Position numbers and translations under genes: made by a program | Notes under the pieces: model-generated | Seen by the model: the letters and a program-made list of their open reading frames with translations, nothing else | The model's database searches: none | What the model was told of the DNA's origin: nothing | Part shown: piece after piece, positions 7,930 to 15,920 of the stretch | Numbering within the stretch: the stretch's first letter is position 1 | Layout: each line of letters begins with the position of its first letter | Origin: Acidobacteria bacterium UBA2999 | GTDB taxonomy: Bacteria > Acidobacteriota > Vicinamibacteria > Vicinamibacterales > UBA2999 | Assembly (NCBI GenBank): GCA_002346475.1 | Contig: DDZV01000034.1 | Span: 1-25,009 of the forward strand | Direction of reading: 5' to 3' | Length of the DNA stretch: 25,009 bases

Positions 7930-9327
7930 TTAGAGATCAGAAAGGTAATTAATCCCTGTCTCAAGGTTGCTGTCGCCAAAGACATCATGCGTCTTTGATA
8001 TGCCATAACTGGTGCCGTAGTTTTCGGCTTCTACACCAAGTTTATCGAGCAACGTGACAAAGAGATTACTCATCCGGTTGTCTTTACCATTAGGCACCCG
8101 AATGTGCCGACCACCTTTAATACCAAGCGACTGGCCACCAACAATGACCATTGGCAAGTCGTGCGGATCGTGCTGATTAGAATTACTAATACCTGATCCG
8201 TAGAAGTTCACCGTATGGTCAAGCATGCTGCCATCGCCATCTGGAAGCGCAGCCATCTTCTCAAGGTAGTAGGCAAACTGCCTGAAGTGGAAGGCATTCA
8301 GCTTGGCGAGACGTGCCTTCCTCTCCGGATTCTCCCCGTGATGGGACAACGGGTGATGTGAATCAGGCACACCAACTTCAGGATAGGCCAGGTTGCTCAA
8401 TTCGCGGGCTAACATGAACGTAGATACACGCGTTAAATCTGTCTGGAATCCTAACAATGCTAAGTCAAACAGCAACTTTGCATGTTCTTCCCAGGTTCCA
8501 GGAATCCCGGCTGGTTGATCCAAAACTGGCAACTCTTGACCAATCTGCGCTTCAGCCATTTGAATACGACGCTCAACATCTCTAACAGCTTCAAGATACT
8601 GTCCGAGCCTACGGCGATCATCTGGAGAAATTTTTGGCTGTAATGAAGTAACGGCCTCCACGACTGAGTCGAGAATGCTTCGGTTTTTTTGAATCTGTGA
8701 CAGCCGCACCTTTGGATCTGTTGTGTCACTCGCACCAAACAACCGTTCAAACACTCGGCGAGGATTAGACTCCATCGGCAGTGGCGTCATCGGATCTTTC
8801 CAGGAAACGGTGTTGTTGTAAGCACAACCATACCCAAATGCACAGTTGCCCGAGAGGCCCTCGGGAGATTCGATACACAACTCAAGCGAGGGAAGCTGTG
8901 TTTCCTTCCCAAACTGTGCAGCTACAATCTGATCCATAGACACACCGGCTTCGATAGCTTCGTCTGTCTTTTTCGCTAGGGCACCCGTCAACCAAGCTGT
9001 CTGACAGCGTGGGTGAATACCACCATCCTGAGTCAAATCAACTGGCTTAGAATCGAGACCACTAACGACAACAGCCTTGTCACGGAGCGACTGCAACGAC
9101 CGGAGAATGGGCGTCAACTCAAGAGTACCCTCTTTTGCGGGCTGCCACTGCTCGATAGTCATACCATTGCCAACATAAACAGCCATCATTCGGCGAATTG
9201 GTTTGGTTGCCTCGTTACGCGCACCTGCAAATGCTGGAACCATTCCATCCAGCAATGGAAGTGCGAGGGTAGCACCAAGACCGCGTAGTACGGTCCGGCG
9301 AGGGAGATGTTTCTTCGTGACGATCAC
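7930..9327 (-). CDS. Tat-exported DUF1552 protein (module 1)
   Basis: The 465-residue protein begins MIVTKKHLPRRTVLRGLGATLALPLL, a twin-arginine leader typical of DUF1552. The start is a GTG that overlaps the stop of the upstream haem-protein gene (GTGA, 9327-9324), giving translational coupling. Conserved features shared with the second copy in this window are CAFGYGCAY (Cys162 and Cys168, possible disulfide), DSHHPLSHH (residues 322-330) and LDHTVNFYGSGISNSNQH near the C-terminus. The last two resemble metal-site segments of the alkaline-phosphatase-like DUF1501 family, but that relation is inference. DUF1552 has no established activity; the constant pairing with DUF1592-type proteins suggests one periplasmic complex. 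Confidence 0.92.
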   Translation of the reverse strand: MIVTKKHLPRRTVLRGLGATLALPLLDGMVPAFAGARNEATKPIRRMMAVYVGNGMTIEQWQPAKEGTLELTPILRSLQSLRDKAVVVSGLDSKPVDLTQDGGIHPRCQTAWLTGALAKKTDEAIEAGVSMDQIVAAQFGKETQLPSLELCIESPEGLSGNCAFGYGCAYNNTVSWKDPMTPLPMESNPRRVFERLFGASDTTDPKVRLSQIQKNRSILDSVVEAVTSLQPKISPDDRRRLGQYLEAVRDVERRIQMAEAQIGQELPVLDQPAGIPGTWEEHAKLLFDLALLGFQTDLTRVSTFMLARELSNLAYPEVGVPDSHHPLSHHGENPERKARLAKLNAFHFRQFAYYLEKMAALPDGDGSMLDHTVNFYGSGISNSNQHDPHDLPMVIVGGQSLGIKGGRHIRVPNGKDNRMSNLFVTLLDKLGVEAENYGTSYGISKTHDVFGDSNLETGINYLSDL

Positions 9328-11768
9328 AGCGACCTCCTCATTTGGAACGGCATGCTCTTAACAATTCCCAAAATTAACGATGACCAGCGTGAGTCATCAG
9401 CTTCTGAATCCCGAGCGATCTTTCGAACAATCGGCATATCGTAATATTCCATGCCCCGACCGAGCGCATATGTTAACAACTTCTCGGTAACAGTACCCAA
9501 GAACAAATGCCGCTGATCGAACAGTGCAGCGCGAAACGCGGCTGGGCCAGCAAACTTAGCACCATTGGGTAACTGTCCAGAGGCATCAATCTCTTCACCT
9601 GCATCTATAGTGCGCCACTGACCGATAGCATCAAAGTTCTCAAGGGCAAAGCCCAAAGGATCCATTTGCGCATGACATGAAGCACACACTGGATTCTGTC
9701 GGTGTTGTTCCATTCGCGCTCGAATTGATGTTGGCAGACTGCCCTCGGTGGCCTCTGGGAACGGCGGAACATCAGCGGGCGGCTCCGGTGCGTGTGCACC
9801 TAAAACATTTTCGAGAAGCCACTTGCCACGTTGCACAGGAGATGTACGGTTAGCATATGAAGTAACCAGTAAAATACTCCCCTGCCCCAGTAACCCTGCA
9901 CGCTGATCGTTAGGCAAATCTACTCGGCGGAAGTGAGTGCCATAAACCTTAGGAATTCCATAATGTTTAGCCAGCCGCTCATTTACAAACGTGTAATCAG
10001 CTGTCAGGAGTTCCAAGGCGCTTCGGTCGTCACGTAACTGAGTTTTAAGAAATAAATCTGTCTCTTGCTGAAATGCGTTTCGTAGATTTTCATCAAATTC
10101 TGGGAACGCGTGAAGATCCGGGTCTACTCCAGGCAGTTTGCGCTGTTGTAACCACTGCGCAAAAAACCCGTCAACCAGCGCGTTAGATTTAGGATCCGCA
10201 AGCATGCGACGCACCTGCTTCTCTAGAACATCTGGCGTATTTAATTCGCCACGCTCAGCTACGCTGAGCAATTCCTCGTCAGGGAGGCTACTCCAGAGGA
10301 AGAACGACAACCGAGAAGCTAACTCGAGATCACTGAGGCGATACGGTGTTCCAGATTTTGCATTTTCTGGATCCTGTTCAATCCGGAAAAGGAACCGTGG
10401 ATCAACAAGAAGCCGCTCAATGCCACGTTGGATACCCGCCTCGAAACCGTACTCTTTATTGCCTGCATTAAATTGTTCCATCAAATCTGTTAAATCCGTA
10501 TCACTCACAGGTCGGCGATACGCCTGGCGAGCGAGGCGGCCAAGGATGTCCTGTGCACAAGACTGCTCACTTTCACTGCGTTTAACTGGACCGGTTGTTG
10601 GCTGACAGACAAAGATTTTTTCCCTGCTTGCCGTCGCCTCAGGGGCAACCCCGTCAAAAGGCCCACGGATTTCAACCGTTTCAACTCCCATTTCAATTTT
10701 GCCGTAATCACGACCGCTCTTCCGACTCGATGCAAACCCATAACTTTGGATAGGCAGTCGCTCCATCCCAGCACCTTCTTGGACCCAGTGCTGCCGGACA
10801 AAAGTCACGCCGACTTTGCGCATTCCAGCTGCAGCAGGAAATCTGAGCTTTAACTCGTCGTCAGCAAATCGTTCCAGTTCGGTCTCAGTGTATGGCCCGC
10901 GCGTATCACCATCCTGCTCATCATCACCGCCACCAAGCGTGAATCTTCGCACTAACTTATCGTCTAGACGAACATCAATATGTTCAACTTCATCAAGACC
11001 ACGAATACCACCACCTAAGTTCACTACACTCCGCTGCAATCGAATCTGGAGATCATAGTCACCATCAACTGGGAAATAGTGATTGACGCTCAAACCTCCG
11101 CGAGATCCAAACGGCAGATCTTCACTCATGCGCTGATCCTGCAACTCAAAGAACGACATTGCGTACGTCGTCCCCACTGGACGCATTGCAGCGTCGCCGA
11201 TTGCCATACGCGAGATTTGTTGCGCTGTAATGAGGTAGCGCTCAAGCAAACCCGCAGTAACAGTCAGTGCGGCAGCAATATTGTCAAAACCGTAACCTGA
11301 ATCGTCAGGCGGAAGCATTTCACGACCATTAATATCAAGAGCGAGCAAGTCGCGAATAGCGTTTGTGTACTCAACTCGATTTAAACGGTGAATCCCACTT
11401 TTGCGACCAGGGTTCTGAGCCGCTTCGGCTTCATCTGCAAGGGCCTCCTCAAGTGACACAACAAAGGCAGCTTTGGTTGCCTGATCAGGACGTGGCATGC
11501 CTTCTGGCGGCATCTGGCCTGCGCCTAATTTCCGCAGTACTTTTTCCCATACTTCGCCATTAGTAAACAGGTTGGCCATATCAAGGTTTTCAAGGACGAG
11601 ACCGCCGGTCTGCAGTCGCTCGCTATGACAAGTAACACAGTATTTATCTAGCATTGCACGTGAAGGCACGTGGTGGTCGTCTGCCTGAGCGACGCTTGGA
11701 AATAAAATGGTCGCCACCAGCAAAAGACTCAAACTGGTAAGTGTGGCTCTTCGTATATGGTTGCGCAT
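9324..11768 (-). CDS. secreted di-haem DUF1587/1595/1592/1588/1585 protein (module 1)
   Basis: The 814-residue protein has a signal peptide (to about residue 29, SVAQA). A planctomycete-type cytochrome c segment follows with CVTCH at 44-48 and MPPEGMPRP downstream. Next come DUF1587 (HRLNRVEYTNAIRDLL, ~127-142), a beta-rich carbohydrate-binding-like region, DUF1595 (ARQAYRRPVSDTDL, ~410), DUF1592 (RFLFRIE, LSFFLWSSLPDEEL), DUF1588 with a second haem motif CASCH at 695-699 followed by DPLGFALENFD, and DUF1585 (LTYALGRGMEYYD). Length and domain order are normal for the family. AGGGA lies about 6 nt before the ATG at 11768. The gene sits 28 bp after the ankyrin gene and overlaps DUF1552 by 4 bp. 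It probably transfers electrons in the periplasm; the reaction is unknown. Confidence 0.93.
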   Translation of the reverse strand: MRNHIRRATLTSLSLLLVATILFPSVAQADDHHVPSRAMLDKYCVTCHSERLQTGGLVLENLDMANLFTNGEVWEKVLRKLGAGQMPPEGMPRPDQATKAAFVVSLEEALADEAEAAQNPGRKSGIHRLNRVEYTNAIRDLLALDINGREMLPPDDSGYGFDNIAAALTVTAGLLERYLITAQQISRMAIGDAAMRPVGTTYAMSFFELQDQRMSEDLPFGSRGGLSVNHYFPVDGDYDLQIRLQRSVVNLGGGIRGLDEVEHIDVRLDDKLVRRFTLGGGDDEQDGDTRGPYTETELERFADDELKLRFPAAAGMRKVGVTFVRQHWVQEGAGMERLPIQSYGFASSRKSGRDYGKIEMGVETVEIRGPFDGVAPEATASREKIFVCQPTTGPVKRSESEQSCAQDILGRLARQAYRRPVSDTDLTDLMEQFNAGNKEYGFEAGIQRGIERLLVDPRFLFRIEQDPENAKSGTPYRLSDLELASRLSFFLWSSLPDEELLSVAERGELNTPDVLEKQVRRMLADPKSNALVDGFFAQWLQQRKLPGVDPDLHAFPEFDENLRNAFQQETDLFLKTQLRDDRSALELLTADYTFVNERLAKHYGIPKVYGTHFRRVDLPNDQRAGLLGQGSILLVTSYANRTSPVQRGKWLLENVLGAHAPEPPADVPPFPEATEGSLPTSIRARMEQHRQNPVCASCHAQMDPLGFALENFDAIGQWRTIDAGEEIDASGQLPNGAKFAGPAAFRAALFDQRHLFLGTVTEKLLTYALGRGMEYYDMPIVRKIARDSEADDSRWSSLILGIVKSMPFQMRRSL

Positions 11769-11796
11769 GTTTGTCCCTTTAATAACTTCGTACTAC

Positions 11797-13302
11797 CTAC
11801 TCAGTACCACCAATAGCAACTAGCAACGCATCGGTGCTTAACCGTACGTGTTGACCACCAGCTGCTCCGTATCCTCGTGTAATCTTCAACGGCGTTTGGC
11901 CGCGCTTGTTTTTAATATTAATGTCCGCACCAAGCCCGTATAAGGTCATTACGACTTCGTTGAAGCCATATGGCTGTGAACCCTGCTGCACCGTTCCATG
12001 AAGAGCTGTGTCGCCAGAAGAATTTTGGGCATTAAGATCGACACCCAGTGAAGCGACATACTTCACAGCCTCAACATAGTCAGGCTCATTTGTCAGTGTT
12101 TCGTATTCCATCCAGGCCATTCCTGCGGCCATCATTATTGCTGTTGTCTGGTTCTTTGAAACAGCGTGTGGATTAGCACCGTGCTCTACAAGAAGGCGCA
12201 TAAGCTCAATGTCTGCCCCCATCGCTGCAATCAAGAATGCTGTCCCGCCCGTCGAAAAACGTGCCGCATGCCCAGCAACAAGACTAAACCCATACCGTGG
12301 GGGTTCTTTCGTCATCACTACATCAGGATCAGCTCCATGCTCGAAGAGCGCCTTAATAAGATCCAGCCGTTCTGCGCGGTCCAAACCTAAAAGGTACTTC
12401 CACTCTCCAGGAGCGTCTGTTTCTCGATGAATTCCTTGACGAGCGCGTCCTGAATACTCGTAGGCGTCAACGCCATCCCATTTACCAACTGCATAATGCA
12501 GTGGAGTATATCCAGCACTCGCATTATTAGGATCCGCCCCCTGCGCTAGTAGAAACTTTGCCAAGTCAATATGGCCACGCACAGTGGCAATGTGCAATGC
12601 AGTCGTTCCATCTTTAGAAGCAGTATGAATGTTCCCCCCTTGCTCTAGTAACAAGCGAAGGGCTTCTAGATTGTTGTAACGGGTAGCAGCCATCACCGGT
12701 GTAAAACCAGCATTCGACTTGCTATTCACATCTGCCCCGCCACCTATTAACGCGCTCACGACATCGTTGTGAGATTCAGCAAGTGCCCATATGAGCGCTG
12801 TCTGCCCGCGACGATTTTCCGTAAGATTTGGATTAGCACCCTTTGACAACAACCACGACACTGTTCCCAAATCACCCGCACGAGAGGCGGTCATAAGTGC
12901 CGTCTCACCACTGGGCATTGCGACATTAGTCTTTGCCCCAGCAGTGAGTAACCGGCCCACCATGTCAGCACTACCGTTTTCGGCAGCCAGCATCAACGGA
13001 GTGACCCCATACTCATTAGCAACATTCACTTGCGCCCCTGCGGCCAAGAGAGCATCTGCGGCAGCTATATCATTAAAGTGAGCAGCCCAATGGAGCGCTG
13101 TCGCACCATCAGCCTCGGCTGTATTGACGTCCGTTCCTTGTTTGACGAGGTCCAGGGCAGCCGTTGTATCGCGCCCTTTAAGTGCATCAACCAAAGAAGA
13201 AGATTCAGCACGCACTGACGCCACGACAAGGGTGCTGGCCAACACTGTAAAACTAAAGACCCGACAAACAAATCTAATAGACTGCATATACCGGAGCGGC
13301 AT
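11797..13302 (-). CDS. secreted ankyrin-repeat protein (module 1)
   Basis: I start at ATG 13302, which has GAGG 6-7 nt upstream; the frame extends to a GTG at 13314 that overlaps this site. The 501-residue product has a Sec signal peptide (FTVLASTLVVASVRAE) followed by about eleven ankyrin repeats of the form GxTALHWAA..., LLAxGAxVN. The array is interrupted at about residues 270-350 by a non-repeat insert containing KEPPRYGFSLV. It is the first gene of an operon with the di-haem and DUF1552 genes. Ankyrin repeats bind proteins; a precedent is periplasmic AnkB of Pseudomonas aeruginosa, which supports the KatB catalase. A role as scaffold or assembly factor for the haem protein is inference. 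Confidence 0.9.
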   Translation of the reverse strand: MPLRYMQSIRFVCRVFSFTVLASTLVVASVRAESSSLVDALKGRDTTAALDLVKQGTDVNTAEADGATALHWAAHFNDIAAADALLAAGAQVNVANEYGVTPLMLAAENGSADMVGRLLTAGAKTNVAMPSGETALMTASRAGDLGTVSWLLSKGANPNLTENRRGQTALIWALAESHNDVVSALIGGGADVNSKSNAGFTPVMAATRYNNLEALRLLLEQGGNIHTASKDGTTALHIATVRGHIDLAKFLLAQGADPNNASAGYTPLHYAVGKWDGVDAYEYSGRARQGIHRETDAPGEWKYLLGLDRAERLDLIKALFEHGADPDVVMTKEPPRYGFSLVAGHAARFSTGGTAFLIAAMGADIELMRLLVEHGANPHAVSKNQTTAIMMAAGMAWMEYETLTNEPDYVEAVKYVASLGVDLNAQNSSGDTALHGTVQQGSQPYGFNEVVMTLYGLGADINIKNKRGQTPLKITRGYGAAGGQHVRLSTDALLVAIGGTE

Positions 13303-13342
13303 AAAACGCCTCACTTTATCTCTTTAAAAACAAAAGCCTTAC

Positions 13343-13377
13343 GCGCACATACCGGGTAGGTAGTATGGCGCACATAC
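13343..13377. repeat. 10-bp direct repeat in the ankyrin-operon promoter
   Basis: GCGCACATAC occurs exactly at 13343-13352 and again at 13368-13377, a period of 25 bp. One copy lies in the spacer of the candidate promoter and the other just downstream of the -10 hexamer. The placement would suit an operator, but no regulator gene is visible in the window. Confidence 0.5.
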
Positions 13378-13389
13378 ACTTCAGGTCAA
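13362..13389 (-). promoter_or_regulatory. candidate sigma70-type promoter for the ankyrin/di-haem/DUF1552 operon
   Basis: On the minus strand TTGACC (13389-13384, 5 of 6 matches to the -35 consensus) and CATACT (13367-13362, 4 of 6 matches to the -10) are 16 bp apart. The leader to the ATG at 13302 would be about 50 nt. The call rests on sequence resemblance only. Confidence 0.4.
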
Positions 13390-13457
13390 ATTGTAGGGTA
13401 CGCTGCCCTTCACAGTCAAAAAATACTGGTTTCCCCATCCAATTTATCCTGAAAATC

Positions 13458-14495
13458 CTAGGGCCAGGGATACGTCAGCAAAAGAACTGTTAAGCCCCCT
13501 ACGTCGACCATATCAACGTAGGCATAGAAAGTCTCCTCGTTGCCTAAAATGCGTTTGCCACCTTTTTCTTCTAAATAAGCCACCGTGGCTTGTACATCTT
13601 CTACAAAAAGGTTAATGTAGTGGCCTCCAGGACGCCTATCAAATAAATCGCGCCAGGGACTCTTCCCACCAACGGGTTGGATAAGATTGACCCATATATT
13701 AGTAAATGGAATATAGGTTTCACGGTTGGCAGCATCAGGATCGCCACCTAACTCAAGAAAATCCCTAGGATATTGAATGACTCCAGGTCCGGGGTTAGTG
13801 GTAGGCGCAACGTGCTCGGCTACATCCCACAACTCTTCATAGAGAGCCCTGGCTGGGTCCGTGTTTTCCCACGCTATCACCCCAATTCGACCTATAGCAG
13901 TTAGCCCTGGTTCTGCCGGGCTTGCAGCGGGCTGATGCGGATACAGCTGTTCTGGTTCACCAGACGCTTCAGTCAACTCAATCACAAGCCCAAGCTGAGG
14001 CATCATGTCTACTAAGGCATAATCACCACCAGCCACACCAAGTGTTCGCACGCCACCCTTTGATTCCAGCAGGCGGACATGATCATCAACCCCATGTACA
14101 TTGAAACTGATGTGGTGAATGCCCTCCCCATAGTCTTCAAGCCACTCACTCCATGGGCTGACGCCCCCCATTGGCTCGTGCAGTTCAACGTTAATGTTGT
14201 CAAAATGCATATTAGCAACCAGCGTATGTGCAGCGGCATCGCCTTCATAGCCTTCTGCGAACGCAACCGGAGATTGCATTTGAAGCTCCGCCGGCATTGG
14301 CACTCCAAATACATCTGAAATTTCTTTGGCCGTAGCATTCGCATCATGCACAACCATGCCAATATGAGTAACTGTTCGGCTATTAAACATCGTCAGCAGT
14401 TCAGCTGGCGGTTCGGCTGGTGCTTGCGGAGAACCACAAGCGACGGTCGTAACACACACTACGGCAGCAATAAAGTTGGTTACGAATACACGCAT
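13458..14495 (-). CDS. lipoprotein-like double VOC-domain protein
   Basis: The start is ATG 14495 with GAGGAGA about 7 nt upstream; the frame runs on to 14534 without support. The 345-residue protein begins with a hydrophobic segment ending VTTVACGS, a probable lipoprotein signal with a somewhat atypical lipobox. The first VOC half has candidate metal ligands His44 (VTHIGMVV), His128 (GIHHISFNV) and Glu173 (LVIELTE), and a VELHEP strand like methylmalonyl-CoA-epimerase-type members. The second half keeps the fold pattern (IGRIGVIAWENTDPARALYE, GGHYINLFVEDV) but lacks the first His (Arg) and the terminal Glu (TVLLLTYP). So one half looks catalytic and the other degenerate. It is divergent from the DUF4440-like pair. 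Confidence 0.85.
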   Translation of the reverse strand: MRVFVTNFIAAVVCVTTVACGSPQAPAEPPAELLTMFNSRTVTHIGMVVHDANATAKEISDVFGVPMPAELQMQSPVAFAEGYEGDAAAHTLVANMHFDNINVELHEPMGGVSPWSEWLEDYGEGIHHISFNVHGVDDHVRLLESKGGVRTLGVAGGDYALVDMMPQLGLVIELTEASGEPEQLYPHQPAASPAEPGLTAIGRIGVIAWENTDPARALYEELWDVAEHVAPTTNPGPGVIQYPRDFLELGGDPDAANRETYIPFTNIWVNLIQPVGGKSPWRDLFDRRPGGHYINLFVEDVQATVAYLEEKGGKRILGNEETFYAYVDMVDVGGLTVLLLTYPWP

Positions 14496-14750
14496 TCTAT
14501 ATCTCCTCTTAAATCCACAATGGGGTTCCATCACTTATATACTCAAAGTTCGCACGATTACCCAAGTGCTCGATAACCGACGTAGACCATTAATCGGACC
14601 GATTCTACAAGTTCTCGACAATCTACGATTTTTAAGGCTTCCTTATATAACAGAGTCCAGCCTAAAAACGCTCATTTATTCTTCGCATTACTATGTCCAT
14701 AATCTTATGGGCTAAAAATACGTAATAATCCAGCAAGAAAGGAGCACCTA

Positions 14751-15230
14751 ATGAAGCAATTACTCGCCTGTTTCACAATAGCAGCCGTTACCGTCACGAG
14801 TGCATTGACTATCGCTCAGGCACAGGAAACCGTCAAAGAAGAAGTCCTTGCCGCACAGAAACGGTTTTACCAAGCGTACGAATCCTGTGATGCCGAAGCC
14901 ATGGAACCCCTTGTCACCGACGACATGATGTACCTGCATTCAACTGGGGGCCTACAAAGTAACAAAACCGAGCTGGTGGAATCACTCACGGGTCCGGACT
15001 GTTTTATAGAAGTGCTCCGAGTCGATGTCGATAGCGTCAGAATTTACGGAGACGCGGCAGTTTTGTTTGGCGACTTGCACTTTAAGGGGAAAGGCACTCC
15101 AAAAGTGAAAGCTAAGCTAAGAGCATCACAGGTCTTTGTGAAACAAGATGGACGATGGCTCTTTGCCTCAAATTCGTCCATGGAACCAGTGCCACTGGAC
15201 ACCAGCATTAGGCTCGCTGAGCAACAGTAG
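14751..15230 (+). CDS. secreted DUF4440/SnoaL-like protein, copy 1
   Basis: The 159-residue product starts with a Sec signal peptide (MKQLLACFTIAAV... to AQAQ). An NTF2-fold domain follows: VKEEVLAAQKRFYQAYESCDAEAMEPLVTDDM, then YLHSTGG, then a C-terminal RASQVFVKQDGRWLFASN strand. That arrangement is typical of DUF4440, small ligand-binding or isomerase-like proteins. Two cysteines (SCDAE and PDCF) may form a disulfide in the periplasm. AGGAG is 6-7 nt before the ATG. It lies 32 bp ahead of a close paralogue that is a lipoprotein, so both are probably cotranscribed. The activity is unknown. Confidence 0.85.
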   Translation: MKQLLACFTIAAVTVTSALTIAQAQETVKEEVLAAQKRFYQAYESCDAEAMEPLVTDDMMYLHSTGGLQSNKTELVESLTGPDCFIEVLRVDVDSVRIYGDAAVLFGDLHFKGKGTPKVKAKLRASQVFVKQDGRWLFASNSSMEPVPLDTSIRLAEQQ

Positions 15231-15262
15231 GGTTACTTGTAGAGCGTTTGAAGGAGCACCTA

Positions 15263-15856
15263 ATGAAACGTTTCTTTGTCTGTGTGACATCACAAAAGCG
15301 AATGACGCACCTCGCCATCAGTGGTTGCGTTGCACTTGCAACCAGCTTCGTGGCGGCTTGTGCACAACCAGAGCCTGCAACTGAAGATGCCTCTGCAAAT
15401 AGCGTCGCACAGGAAACCGTAAAAGAAGAAGTCCTTGCCGTACAAAAACAGTTTTATCAAGCGTACGAATCCTGTGATGCTGAAGCCATGGAACCTCTTG
15501 TTACCGACGACATGATGTACCTGCATTCAACTGGAGATCTGCAAAGCAACAAAACCGAGTTGTTGGAATCACTTTCGAGTGTGGATGGGACAACACCGAC
15601 AGAATCCACCACTCGCACCGCAGATTGCTTTCTAGAAATGCTCCAAGTCGATGTCGATAGCATTAGAATTTATGGAGATGCAGCAGTCTTGTTTGGCGAC
15701 TTGCACGTTATCCCGAAAGGCGCTCCAAAAGTGAAAGCCAAGCTAAGAGCGTCACAGGTCTTTGTGAAACAAGATGGACGATGGCTCTTTGCTTCGAACT
15801 CGTCCATGGAGCCAGTCCCACTGGACACCAGTATCAGGCTCGCTGAGCAACAGTAA
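15263..15856 (+). CDS. DUF4440/SnoaL-like lipoprotein, copy 2
   Basis: The start is ATG 15263, which has AAGGAG upstream in the same sequence context as copy 1. The 197-residue product has a longer N-terminus ending SFVAACAQPEP, a lipobox (VAAC), then a Glu/Ala/Ser linker before QETVKEEVLAVQKQF. So this paralogue should be lipid-anchored while copy 1 is soluble. Between ESL and ADCF it carries a Ser/Thr-rich insert (VDGTTPTESTTRT) of 13 residues absent from copy 1. The rest is nearly identical, including YLHSTGD and the C-terminal EPVPLDTSIRLAEQQ. It ends before a strong convergent hairpin. Confidence 0.85.
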   Translation: MKRFFVCVTSQKRMTHLAISGCVALATSFVAACAQPEPATEDASANSVAQETVKEEVLAVQKQFYQAYESCDAEAMEPLVTDDMMYLHSTGDLQSNKTELLESLSSVDGTTPTESTTRTADCFLEMLQVDVDSIRIYGDAAVLFGDLHVIPKGAPKVKAKLRASQVFVKQDGRWLFASNSSMEPVPLDTSIRLAEQQ

Positions 15857-15880
15857 TAATCTATTGAGGGAGAATTGAAG

Positions 15881-15905
15881 GTCGGCCCGCGTGACGCGGG
15901 CCGAC
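15881..15905. terminator. convergent hairpin between DUF4440 copy 2 and ankyrin gene 2
   Basis: GTCGGCCCGCG (15881-15891) pairs perfectly with CGCGGGCCGAC (15895-15905) around the loop TGA. It sits 25 bp past the plus-strand stop and 16 bp past the minus-strand stop, so it can serve both transcripts. Neither side has a strong T-run, so it may act as a mRNA 3'-end stabiliser or a weak terminator. Confidence 0.65.
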
Positions 15906-15920
15906 ACAATTAAGCACTAA

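Larger units (their letters stand above)
14739..15856 (+). repeat. tandem gene duplication of a DUF4440-like gene
   Basis: Two units, 14739-15230 and 15251-15856, share an identical 17-nt block around the start codon (AAGGAGCACCTAATGAA). They also share a mature coding region, from about 14820 and 15407 onward, that is roughly 90 percent identical by eye. The signal-peptide regions between these two blocks do not match. Copy 2 also has a 13-codon insertion. Confidence 0.9.
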
